Assembly (NCBI GenBank): GCA_030668165.1
Contig: DAOUUM010000035.1
Span: forward strand, 1 to 13,368
Direction: 5' to 3'
DNA from: Candidatus Heimdallarchaeota archaeon
Lineage (GTDB): Archaea > Asgardarchaeota > Heimdallarchaeia > Heimdallarchaeales > Kariarchaeaceae
DNA: 13,368 bases
Shown here piece after piece: positions 6,525 through 13,190 of this stretch (the stretch's first letter is position 1; each line of letters opens with the position of its first letter). Both the position numbers and the translations under genes were made by a program. The notes under the pieces were generated by a model. The model was not told where the DNA came from, searched no databases, and saw only the letters and a program-made list of their open reading frames with translations.

Positions 6525-7769
6525 TTAAATCAATGTTGCCCACTCAGGAAGACTTGGTAGTTCTATCTCTTTCTTGAATTCAATATTTTGACTCTTTCCT
6601 TGTTCAATCAGCTCTACGAAGTTTTTATCAAGTTCCTTTATTATCTTGTCAAGATCTCTCTGTTCTCTTTCGATCAATCTATTTCTATCTCTGATACCCA
6701 TTTCAAATTGTTTGTTGAGTTCCTCTAATTGCTTATCGAAATTATGGTTCTCTACCACTTTTTTGATAACAGTCAACTCCCCATCGATTTGTTTGGCATG
6801 ATCCCATAATTCATCTAATCTTCCAGATTGGAATTTTTTAATATCTTCCTGTGCAGCTTCTCTTTTGTCCCTTTTCAGACTTAATTCAGCTCTACCCATA
6901 GATTCATTGACCTCAGATAGTAAATTGTTGATGGAACCCATGGAGCCCTGGTTTATCAGACATATAAATGGTTCAGTGATGAATTCTCGGATAAGGGTTG
7001 TATCTCGAGGGGATTTTCCCTTTGATAATTTATTCATCAGTTTTTTGAGGGCTTTTTTAATATTAGATATTTCGAAGTCAAATCCTCGTTGAGCATCCTT
7101 GTAATTATTATATACCATTTCATACTTTTGTTTATCAGGATGGGATTCGGTCAGTTCTATTTGAGATTGAACATCATCGATTTGCTGCTGTAACCCGTCC
7201 ACCTCATCCTTTTTACTGCTAATATCATCGAATTTATGTTCGTATTTATCTAACAATTGAGATATTTCGTCTAGTATATCTAAAATATTCTCAAGTTGAG
7301 AATTTGGACCGTAATCTCCACTGATAAATTTTTCAAGTCTAATTAATTCACCATTTAATTTGCCCAGAGCACGGGAAAGACCTTTTACTCTAGGTTTGAA
7401 TTTTTTCTTCTTCAATAATTTGACATATTTTATTAAAGTCTCATCCTGTGCAGAAAGAGCCTCTCGAGAAGTTTTGACAAATTGATTCAAATTACGAAAG
7501 GTAATATCTGATGGAACCTCTATTTTACCCGTTGTCTCAATTACTACTTCATAGATCTTTTGGGAGTACTTATCCTCAACCGGGGATTCTTTATCGATGA
7601 CTTCACTGAATTTTCCGCCTTCTTCCTCAATGAGCAAAATACGCTTGTTAGAACTTTCGACTAGTCTACTTGCCTTGTTACGTAGTCCATGCAATTCACT
7701 ATCTGCTTTTTTGGATAAAATAGCATATTTACTTGTGAACTCCTCACGTAGATCATCTATTCCCTGCAC
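6525..7769 (-). CDS. Long coiled-coil protein of unknown function, downstream of an MglA-like GTPase
   Basis: A 414-residue protein rich in Glu, Lys, Leu, Asp and Ile, with long heptad-like helices at roughly residues 1-60, 100-160, 160-260 and 300-400. Breaks fall at about 80-95 (GKIEVPSDITFRNL), at the Gly/Pro-containing GDYGPNSQ, and at about 255-285 (SKGKSPRDTTLIREF through LINQGSMGS). A basic patch, LLKKKKFKPRVKG, occupies 118-130. There is no signal peptide or membrane segment, so it is probably cytoplasmic. I do not recognise a family. It starts at GTG 7769; the frame is open further up but has no ATG, GTG or TTG there. It follows the GTPase gene by 78 bases on the same strand, which makes it a candidate effector, scaffold or filament partner of that GTPase (inference from position). 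Confidence 0.75.
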   Translation of the reverse strand: MQGIDDLREEFTSKYAILSKKADSELHGLRNKASRLVESSNKRILLIEEEGGKFSEVIDKESPVEDKYSQKIYEVVIETTGKIEVPSDITFRNLNQFVKTSREALSAQDETLIKYVKLLKKKKFKPRVKGLSRALGKLNGELIRLEKFISGDYGPNSQLENILDILDEISQLLDKYEHKFDDISSKKDEVDGLQQQIDDVQSQIELTESHPDKQKYEMVYNNYKDAQRGFDFEISNIKKALKKLMNKLSKGKSPRDTTLIREFITEPFICLINQGSMGSINNLLSEVNESMGRAELSLKRDKREAAQEDIKKFQSGRLDELWDHAKQIDGELTVIKKVVENHNFDKQLEELNKQFEMGIRDRNRLIEREQRDLDKIIKELDKNFVELIEQGKSQNIEFKKEIELPSLPEWATLI

Positions 7770-7847
7770 AAAATCGTACTTGAAATTGGATATATTTTCT
7801 TTTTGAATGAATACTAATAGCTTGTCAGATTTATTGATAAAATAAAT

Positions 7848-8432
7848 TTATTCCACAATTGCTGCATCAGTTTTGTAAACCTGACGCATGATAATTTCAC
7901 GAGATACGGATCTGAAGGCTTGTTTCACTCCAACTCCCTTGGTTGCAATGGTGTTAATAGCCAAAATATTTGCTGAGAAACCTAGATCTTTTATCATTTC
8001 CTCCCTACTCATAGGATTTGAATGATCACGTTTGTTGAGTACAATTGTCAGTGGAATTTCCTTACCCATTTTTTCTCCCAAAAACTCTCGTAGTTCCTGA
8101 GCTGATTCGATGTTATCTGCACGCATCTCAGGACTGGAATCTGCTACAAACATTAATCCATCTACTCCACGCAGAATCATTCTCCTCTGATTCTTGTGCC
8201 TGCGTTGTCCAGCAACCGTATAGATATCAAATAAAATCATATTTGTAGCTGAAAAAGGACTGAAATCAAAATAAACTGTTCTACCACTGGGATCTGCTAT
8301 AGAGGTCAATCCGCCCTTTGCCATGCCCTGTACTTGCTCGTGTAAGAACTTCAGAAGTGTAGTCTTACCGGCTAGTGATGGACCAACGAAGACGATCTTA
8401 AAATGTGTCTTGCCCTTTGCATCTTTCCTCAT
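7848..8432 (-). CDS. MglA/Arf-like small GTPase (first copy)
   Basis: A 194-residue Ras-superfamily GTPase. G1 is FVGPSLAGKTTLL (residues 15-27), switch I DPSGRTVYFDF (47-57), G3/switch II YTVAGQRRHKNQRR (71-84), then ILRGVDGLMFVADSS (86-100) and G4 LNKRD (132-136). GRTVYFDF, TVAGQ in place of Ras DTAGQ, and NKRD are the pattern of bacterial MglA and its archaeal relatives. The P-loop has Ser at the Ras Gly12 position, and the Ras Asp57 position is Thr. There is no lipidation motif at the C-terminus. ATG 8432 is chosen over in-frame TTG 8474 because GTGAT lies four bases before it and a TATA-like TTTAATTT (8476-8483) would place transcription start between the two codons. The coiled-coil gene follows. 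Roadblock proteins in the window are candidate regulators. Confidence 0.92.
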   Translation of the reverse strand: MRKDAKGKTHFKIVFVGPSLAGKTTLLKFLHEQVQGMAKGGLTSIADPSGRTVYFDFSPFSATNMILFDIYTVAGQRRHKNQRRMILRGVDGLMFVADSSPEMRADNIESAQELREFLGEKMGKEIPLTIVLNKRDHSNPMSREEMIKDLGFSANILAINTIATKGVGVKQAFRSVSREIIMRQVYKTDAAIVE

Positions 8433-8436
8433 ACAG

Positions 8437-8441
8437 ATCAC
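8437..8441 (-). promoter_or_regulatory. Shine-Dalgarno site deciding the start of the first MglA-like GTPase
   Basis: On the minus strand GTGAT (within AGTGATCT) lies four bases before ATG 8432 and matches part of the archaeal GGTGATC motif. It favours 8432 over TTG 8474. Confidence 0.5.
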
Positions 8442-8474
8442 TTCAAGTTTTTTACGAATATCATTTTCTCTCAA

Positions 8475-8656
8475 AATTAAACGATAGATACAACCTATTG
8501 TTTACCTCGAGTGTGACAAACGATACAATTTCTTTTTTAGTTTCAAAGTATTTGACCCTTATGGCATACTAGAATATTTTTAGATGATTTATCCTAAAAT
8601 AAATGATAATTGTTTTTGCAATTAATATGAGTTGGGGGGGACTAAAATCAAATTTG
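8475..8656 (-). other. Intergenic region between pantoate kinase and GTPase genes
   Basis: It holds the probable GTPase promoter (minus TTTAATTT at 8476-8483), an 8-base direct repeat AAACGATA at 8479-8486 and 8518-8525, and a run of seven G at 8634-8640 next to the end of the pantoate kinase gene. No open frame or structured RNA gene is apparent. Confidence 0.4.
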
Positions 8657-9541
8657 TTAATTTTTTATCACATGAGGTTTTTTCGATGTTATTTTTGTAA
8701 AAATTGCTTTCAAATTATTTGCGGCGATATATTTCTTCAGTTTTGTCTCATCATCTGGCAGGATAACTAGGGTCTCGCCTATCATTGCCATTGTTGAATT
8801 TTTCTCACCGATCTCCACCAAATTATTCTGCAATTTCTCGATTCGCTTGGTGCTCAATCCGCAATTCTTCATAAATTTTTGTCCAATCTGAATAAATCCG
8901 GTTACTAAATCCTTTTGGATATTCTGGGCCTCTGCGACAATCTTCACACCAATCTCCGTCAATTGGGATACCTGTTTTTGTGAGGTTAGTACTTCAGAAG
9001 TTTTGAGAGGTGCAATCAGTATAATTGCTATCTCCTCATCACTAGGAAAAGATTCAACGATGGCAAACCCTGGTCCGCCCTGTGTCAGTCTTAATTCAAT
9101 CCCTGGACGTATTTGTGCCAAAACTGAGCCCAAGCCCGTATGATGCTTAAAATCTGCCAGATGAGCCATTTTAAACAACTCTAGATCGGTAATGGATATA
9201 TTAAACAATCTATTTGCTGCCAGAAGAGCACTAATTGAACCGGCTCCTGAGGTGGATAAGCCATAACCAATGGGAATTTCTGAGACATGATGGACAGTAA
9301 CTCTGGTTGAGATATCTGATTTTTCTCGAAGAAAATCAAGTGCAGATAGTGTCACTTCTCCCTCAATTAATCTCCCATTCCAGTATACCTCATCTGCCTC
9401 AGCCTTGCTAACAGTGGTTGTTACTCCAGCATCAAAGTTGAAACCCCCTCCCAGACTCCCCATTTTCAAAGGATCTTCTATCTGGTCAGGTACTGCAAAA
9501 AATAATGTTGCATGGCCCGGGGCCCAAGCCTTTACGCTCAT
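8657..9541 (-). CDS. Pantoate kinase (archaeal GHMP kinase, COG1829)
   Basis: Phosphorylates pantoate to 4-phosphopantoate with ATP, the step before phosphopantothenate synthetase in archaeal CoA synthesis. The 294-residue protein has the pantoate-kinase opening: APGHATLFF (residues 7-15), DPLKMGSLGGGFNFDAGVTT (23-42). The GHMP nucleotide loop is EIPIGYGLSTSGAGSISALL (88-107), followed by AHLADFKHHTGLGSVLAQ (126-143) and GGPGFAIVESF (155-165). These separate it from homoserine or mevalonate kinases, whose motif 1 and the segment after it differ. ATG 9541 has a TATA-like TATTAAGTTT (9561-9570, minus) about 25 bases upstream and no Shine-Dalgarno motif, suggesting a leaderless transcript. It lies 77 bases downstream of the V4R-like gene. 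Confidence 0.9.
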   Translation of the reverse strand: MSVKAWAPGHATLFFAVPDQIEDPLKMGSLGGGFNFDAGVTTTVSKAEADEVYWNGRLIEGEVTLSALDFLREKSDISTRVTVHHVSEIPIGYGLSTSGAGSISALLAANRLFNISITDLELFKMAHLADFKHHTGLGSVLAQIRPGIELRLTQGGPGFAIVESFPSDEEIAIILIAPLKTSEVLTSQKQVSQLTEIGVKIVAEAQNIQKDLVTGFIQIGQKFMKNCGLSTKRIEKLQNNLVEIGEKNSTMAMIGETLVILPDDETKLKKYIAANNLKAIFTKITSKKPHVIKN

Positions 9542-9618
9542 GGTTGGGAGACCATTTTCAAAACTTAATAGTATGATAGTTCAGAACGATTATCTAAGTT
9601 AAATTTTACAAATATTAT

Positions 9619-10731
9619 CTACTTAAGTTCAAATTCCATGAGACAGGGATCAGTTGATCTCTTACCAGTGGCATAGAAACCGGAGAATTTGTATTCATAC
9701 TCGGTCAACTGACTGAGACAACCAGCCCAGAGACCCATGGTGAAATCACAGAAACTTCTACCTTTACCACCAATATTAGAGCCACAGGTTAAACCCACTG
9801 TTAGTGAACATAGGGACCTTGCTTTGATATCTCTGATAATTGACCCTAGTTGGGCACCATCCTTTATTTCTGGTCCAATGAGATCGTGATCATCTGTGAA
9901 CGATTTTTTGAGAACCCCTGCAAAATATCCCCCGACCTGATTTCCCAGATCCACCCAGCTAGTATTTGATTCAGTAGCCTTCTGTGTCAGGAACTCAATT
10001 AACATTACTAAGTTGGTTTTATTATCTTCAGTGAGCTCTGAGTCCAGTGGTGATTCGCCATACCAAGAAGCTGAAAATTCTGATAATACATCAACTAGAA
10101 TCTTGTTAAGTTGTACCAGGGGTAATTTGTTGGATAGTACCGGTAAAAATATCTGAGCAGTATCATAATTAGACATACTTGCAGGAGATTTACTCGTAGA
10201 GGGACTAATTTTGGGGCTAGATCCCGAGGGAGCCTCTACTTTCTTGGCAATCTCTTTTTCCTTTATTGAGGTTTCAAGCGTGGTTAGTGTTTGAATATCA
10301 ATTGTATAAATTGGACCATTGATATCTATCTCTACAAATGCATCAACCTCACGATCAAAAATATGATATCCCACAGCCAATGCAATCATTTTTACAAGCA
10401 CATTCAATCCCTTCAGAGTATTGTTGTTCTGATCCAAATAACGATTGGATCCCAAAATAATCTTTGATCGGGTGCTGCTCATTAATCTTATCTCACTATT
10501 CTTCCAACCTAGTACATTTAGTAGAACACCTATTTGTTCATTTATATTATAGCTACTAGAGGGCTTGAATATATTCTTAATGACCTGAGAAGAAATCTTC
10601 ATGAATTTGGTTGATCTGTTTCCGTCAGAAGCTGCTTCATCTGCCAAGTACAGAAGGGTATTCATCAAAATACCAATTGTTTGACTAGCCTGAGCTTTTT
10701 CTGATGAGCCTGATTTTGTCCATCTCGACAC
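9619..10731 (-). CDS. Protein with two V4R/TRAPP-Bet3-like halves joined by a Ser/Pro linker
   Basis: A 370-residue protein that appears internally duplicated. In the N half, LLYLADEAASDGNRSTKFMK is followed by SSQVIKNIF and later by KMIALAVGYHIFDREVDAFV with a final strand IYTIDI. In the C half, LIEFLTQKATESNTSWVDLG is followed by NQVGGYFAGVLK and later by CDFTMGLWAGCLSQLTEYEY, then FYATGKRSTDPCLMEFEL. The last segment resembles the end of V4R (4-vinyl reductase) domains, which share a fold with TRAPP Bet3, though only one of the usual metal or ligand cysteines (C363) is kept. A Ser/Pro-rich linker spans about 166-187. It starts at GTG 10731 with a strong AGGTGAT eight bases upstream. V4R relationship is by motif reading only, so function is unknown; a scaffold or ligand sensor is possible. 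Confidence 0.6.
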   Translation of the reverse strand: MSRWTKSGSSEKAQASQTIGILMNTLLYLADEAASDGNRSTKFMKISSQVIKNIFKPSSSYNINEQIGVLLNVLGWKNSEIRLMSSTRSKIILGSNRYLDQNNNTLKGLNVLVKMIALAVGYHIFDREVDAFVEIDINGPIYTIDIQTLTTLETSIKEKEIAKKVEAPSGSSPKISPSTSKSPASMSNYDTAQIFLPVLSNKLPLVQLNKILVDVLSEFSASWYGESPLDSELTEDNKTNLVMLIEFLTQKATESNTSWVDLGNQVGGYFAGVLKKSFTDDHDLIGPEIKDGAQLGSIIRDIKARSLCSLTVGLTCGSNIGGKGRSFCDFTMGLWAGCLSQLTEYEYKFSGFYATGKRSTDPCLMEFELK

Positions 10732-10739
10732 TTAAATTA

Positions 10740-10746
10740 ATCACCT
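10740..10746 (-). promoter_or_regulatory. Strong Shine-Dalgarno site of the V4R-like gene
   Basis: AGGTGAT on the minus strand, eight bases before GTG 10731. It is the best match in the window to the 16S 3' end and supports the GTG start. Confidence 0.7.
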
Positions 10747-10971
10747 AAGAATTATTATTATAATAATATACTAAGCTAGTAAGCTTTTTTTTTCTTTTTT
10801 ATGTTTTCTAGTTATCATGAAAATTAATATTCTTTCTACCTAGAATCACACTTTATTATATTATTGAGAAATATCAGCTGAGCTAGTTTGTGATCAAATA
10901 TTAATTTTTCTTCCGAATTTTGATGGTACATATTAGTAAATTTTACTTAGAACCAGAAAATTTGACAGCAT
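10747..10971. other. Divergent promoter region between the V4R-like gene and the FAH-family gene
   Basis: It contains a 16-base AT-only palindrome (TATTATTATAATAATA, 10753-10768), close to the expected minus-strand TATA region of the V4R-like gene, and a long T tract at 10785-10801. A TTTTA-containing stretch at 10938-10948 lies about 27 bases before ATG 10972, fitting a leaderless promoter for the FAH-family gene. No gene is seen. Confidence 0.4.
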
Positions 10972-11811
10972 ATGAAAATTGCTAGAATTTCCAGAGAGGG
11001 AAAGGAAGAATATGGAATAATAAAGGATCACGACTGGTACCCATATGCTGAGTTGGCTAGGAATGATCTTGGTATTGAAAATTTTATCATGGATCCAGTT
11101 GTTTTGGATGAGCTGAGCAGTAAGGAACCTGCCTGTAGTATTAATGATGATAATATCACCTGGATGTCACCCATTGCTCGTCCTGGAAAAATAATCTGTG
11201 TGGGCAGGAACTATCTGAAACATGCAGAAGAATCAGGTAATGTGGCTGAACTCAAACCTCTCTTGTTTAGCAAGTATTCAAGCTCCTTGATTGGACATCT
11301 GAGTTCTGTACCATATCCAGATCACACCAAGAATTTTGATTATGAGGTAGAACTTGCCGTTATTATTGGTAAAAAGGCAAGTAAGTTGACTGAGAGTGAT
11401 GATCCACGTGATTATATATTCGGTTACACCGTGGCTAATGATCTAACAGCTCGTGATGTGCAGAATTCAGAGAAACAATGGACCAGGGGAAAAGCATTTG
11501 ATGATAGTCTACCGCTGGGACCATACATATTGACCAAAGATCAAATTGCTGATCCATACAATCAAGAAATATGGTTGACTGTGAATGGTGAAAAAAGACA
11601 ATTAAGCTCAACCTCAAAGATGATATTTTCAATACCCTATCTAATCAGATACATTTCCCAGGCTATTACTCTTGAGCCAGGAGATATCTTGTTGACCGGT
11701 ACACCCGAAGGAGTTGGATACTACATGGATCCAAAATCAACCTTACAAAAAGGAGATAATGTTGCATGTGGCGTCACCAACATAGCAGAATTAAGATTCA
11801 CAATTGTTTAA
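10972..11811 (+). CDS. Fumarylacetoacetate hydrolase (FAH) family protein
   Basis: A 279-residue enzyme of the FAH superfamily, which cleaves or decarboxylates acylpyruvate-like and ring-opened keto acids using Mg or Mn. Seen: a short N-terminal domain (residues 1-60), then IICVGRNYLKHAEE (74-87), the metal site FDYEVELAVIIGK (122-134; E125 and E127), VANDLTARDVQ (154-164; D157), a likely catalytic-site Lys174 in GKAFDDSLPLGP (173-184) and LLTGTPEGVG late in the chain. Length and order match typical archaeal and bacterial homologues such as acylpyruvase/FAHD1-like or HpcE-like enzymes. The exact substrate cannot be called. It probably has its own leaderless promoter. The stop is separated by one base from the stop of the convergent GTPase gene. 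Confidence 0.92.
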   Translation: MKIARISREGKEEYGIIKDHDWYPYAELARNDLGIENFIMDPVVLDELSSKEPACSINDDNITWMSPIARPGKIICVGRNYLKHAEESGNVAELKPLLFSKYSSSLIGHLSSVPYPDHTKNFDYEVELAVIIGKKASKLTESDDPRDYIFGYTVANDLTARDVQNSEKQWTRGKAFDDSLPLGPYILTKDQIADPYNQEIWLTVNGEKRQLSSTSKMIFSIPYLIRYISQAITLEPGDILLTGTPEGVGYYMDPKSTLQKGDNVACGVTNIAELRFTIV

Positions 11812-11812
11812 T

Positions 11813-12568
11813 TCATTGATTACTTGCACGAATTAATTTTATCTTATGTTCAATTACTAGGCGAGTTAACATTTCAATTGGTCTTGCAGCCTTTAACACC
11901 GAATCTGGCCTTGATTCTCTTTTTAATCTTCCAGAGGAATCCAGATGTTCCTTCCAATCCTTTTTCCTAGGCATTGCCAGTAGATCATTCTTGGCATCCA
12001 TACAACTCATCTCAGTGTATTTATTGAAAGCTTCAGAATGATTACTAACAAGTCCCACCTCAACCATAAGATCAAAAAAGTCCTTGGTAGTCTTTCTTTC
12101 CTCTATGGGAATGTCAATCTTGTTAACCACTAAAAGCCACGGTAAGCGTCCAGAAGTCAATTCTTCACCCTTGAGAGCCATTAACTCCTTTAATGAATCA
12201 ATATTGCTCTGCCACTGATTATTATGGGGATCCAACATGACCATCAAACCATCAGTTCCCTTAAGTACAACCTTCCTTGTCTCTCGATACCTATCTTGAC
12301 CAGCAACAGAATAAAGAGCATAACGCATCAAGGGGAGACTAGTTCCCTGACCTCTTGGTAGAGTGAAAACACTCTGATCAAATAATGCGGTTCTACCTGT
12401 AGGATCCTCTATTTTCTTCAGTTCAGAATAGACCTGATCAGGAGATTCAACCTTTTTAAGAATAGAATATATAGTCAACAATGACGTTTTTCCGGCTAAT
12501 GAAGGTCCAAATATAGTGATTTTGATGGTCGGTATCCCCTCCACATCACGCTTGAATATATTGCTCAT
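11813..12568 (-). CDS. MglA/Arf-like small GTPase (second copy), with C-terminal extension
   Basis: A 251-residue GTPase. G1 is IFGPSLAGKTSLL (residues 19-31), switch I DPTGRTALFDQ (55-65), G3/switch II YSVAGQDRYRETRK (86-99), then VVLKGTDGLMVMLDP (100-114) and G4 VVNKIDIP (147-154), with MSCMDAKND in the G5 area. P-loop GPSLAGKT and xVAGQ are shared with the copy at 7848-8432, so they are paralogues of one MglA-like branch. It differs by an insert between switch I and II (TLPRGQGTSLPLMR) and about 40 extra residues after G5 (KDWKEHLDSSGRLKRESRPD onward). No membrane anchor or lipidation motif is visible. ATG 12568 has GGAGG six bases upstream. A 9-base inverted repeat overlaps its predicted transcription start, suggesting regulation. 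Confidence 0.92.
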   Translation of the reverse strand: MSNIFKRDVEGIPTIKITIFGPSLAGKTSLLTIYSILKKVESPDQVYSELKKIEDPTGRTALFDQSVFTLPRGQGTSLPLMRYALYSVAGQDRYRETRKVVLKGTDGLMVMLDPHNNQWQSNIDSLKELMALKGEELTSGRLPWLLVVNKIDIPIEERKTTKDFFDLMVEVGLVSNHSEAFNKYTEMSCMDAKNDLLAMPRKKDWKEHLDSSGRLKRESRPDSVLKAARPIEMLTRLVIEHKIKLIRASNQ

Positions 12569-12574
12569 CTTAGT

Positions 12575-12579
12575 CCTCC
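12575..12579 (-). promoter_or_regulatory. Shine-Dalgarno site of the second MglA-like GTPase
   Basis: GGAGG on the minus strand (CCTCC on plus), six bases before ATG 12568. This is canonical spacing. Confidence 0.75.
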
Positions 12580-12600
12580 ATACTGGATTTCAGTTGTTTA

Positions 12601-12623
12601 ATATGATCAACAAGTGATCATAT
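12601..12623. repeat. Perfect 9-base inverted repeat, probable operator of the second GTPase gene
   Basis: ATATGATCA, spacer ACAAG, TGATCATAT. Each arm holds the palindrome TGATCA, and the two copies start 11 bases apart, about one helical turn. The dyad is centred at 12612, where transcription from the minus-strand TATA box at 12633-12640 should begin, so a bound dimeric repressor would block initiation. It could instead form a short hairpin in the 5' leader. Confidence 0.6.
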
Positions 12624-12632
12624 CCTAATCCA

Positions 12633-12640
12633 ATATATAT
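12633..12640 (-). promoter_or_regulatory. TATA box of the second MglA-like GTPase gene
   Basis: ATATATAT (minus strand context GTGATATATATTGG) lies about 65-70 bases before ATG 12568. Initiation about 25 bases downstream falls in the inverted repeat and leaves a leader of about 40 bases containing GGAGG. Confidence 0.45.
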
Positions 12641-13164
12641 CACCAAGTTATAAGGTTTTATGCAGTTTAAAAGCTTGATATGCAAAATTGTTGGAATCAG
12701 AGGCTAGTGATAAAGGTCTCAATCACTAATATATTGTAAATTTAGCCCTTGGTTTTTATCGGTATATAAAGAGTCTGAAACTATGAAATATTACAAAAAG
12801 AGATGGATATTTAGCTAGAATGCAGTCTAGTTTAATAGACTTCTATGCGTTTTAAAATTTACAGAGATTAAGAATCCGAAAATAAATTACATCCATTCTA
12901 GAGTATTTTTTTGATAAAATAATAAATTCTAATAGGTAAAATTGGGAAATATTGCTTGGAGGGGGGGTTTTGTTCGGATTCTCGATTTGATGGCTAGATT
13001 TCTAGGATTTGTATAGATAATCATCAGACTTGAAATAACAGCATTTTTTGATAGTTATTACTTGGTAAATCTGGTATTATTTACAGATAAGAACCGCCAT
13101 TTGAATGGAAAATTCTTCAAATTACTTATGTTTAATTTCAAATGCGAAGGACATTCTTTTTTTA

Positions 13165-13172
13165 AGATATAT
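13165..13172 (+). promoter_or_regulatory. TATA box of the gene at the right edge
   Basis: AGATATAT, following TTTTTTTA, lies about 22-25 bases before ATG 13191. No Shine-Dalgarno motif lies between, so the transcript is probably leaderless. Confidence 0.45.
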
Positions 13173-13190
13173 TTGAAATAAGAATAACGA

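Larger units (their letters stand above)
12624..13190. other. Long intergenic stretch with orphan promoter and hairpins
   Basis: No convincing protein gene is seen; the longest plus-strand frames are a few residues to about 17 codons. Elements seen: a 7-base stem-loop (TAGTGAT 12705-12711 with ATCACTA 12722-12728), a strong plus-strand TATA box GGTATATAAAG (12761-12771) with no ORF after it, a 6-base stem (AGTCTA 12824-12829, TAGACT 12836-12841) followed by a T/A-rich tail, and a run of seven G at 12961-12967. No tRNA T-loop pattern or rRNA segment was recognised. A short non-coding RNA at about 12790-12860 is possible but unproven. Confidence 0.4.

Noticed and set aside
8433..8474. TTG 8474 as start of the first MglA-like GTPase
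   Set aside because: ATG 8432 has a GTGAT site at good spacing, and a TATA-like element at 8476-8483 puts the transcript start downstream of TTG 8474.
8479..8525. Direct repeat AAACGATA, 39 bases apart, as a regulator site
   Set aside because: Eight bases, only two copies and no symmetry; too weak to call.
10753..10768. AT-only 16-base palindrome as a specific operator
   Set aside because: It is built from simple ATT/AAT repeats in a promoter region and is easily produced by AT-rich composition; kept only as part of the intergenic description.
12569..13190. tRNA or rRNA gene in the long gap
   Set aside because: GTTCGGATTCTCG near 12973 slightly recalls a T-loop, but no matching acceptor, D or anticodon stems could be found.
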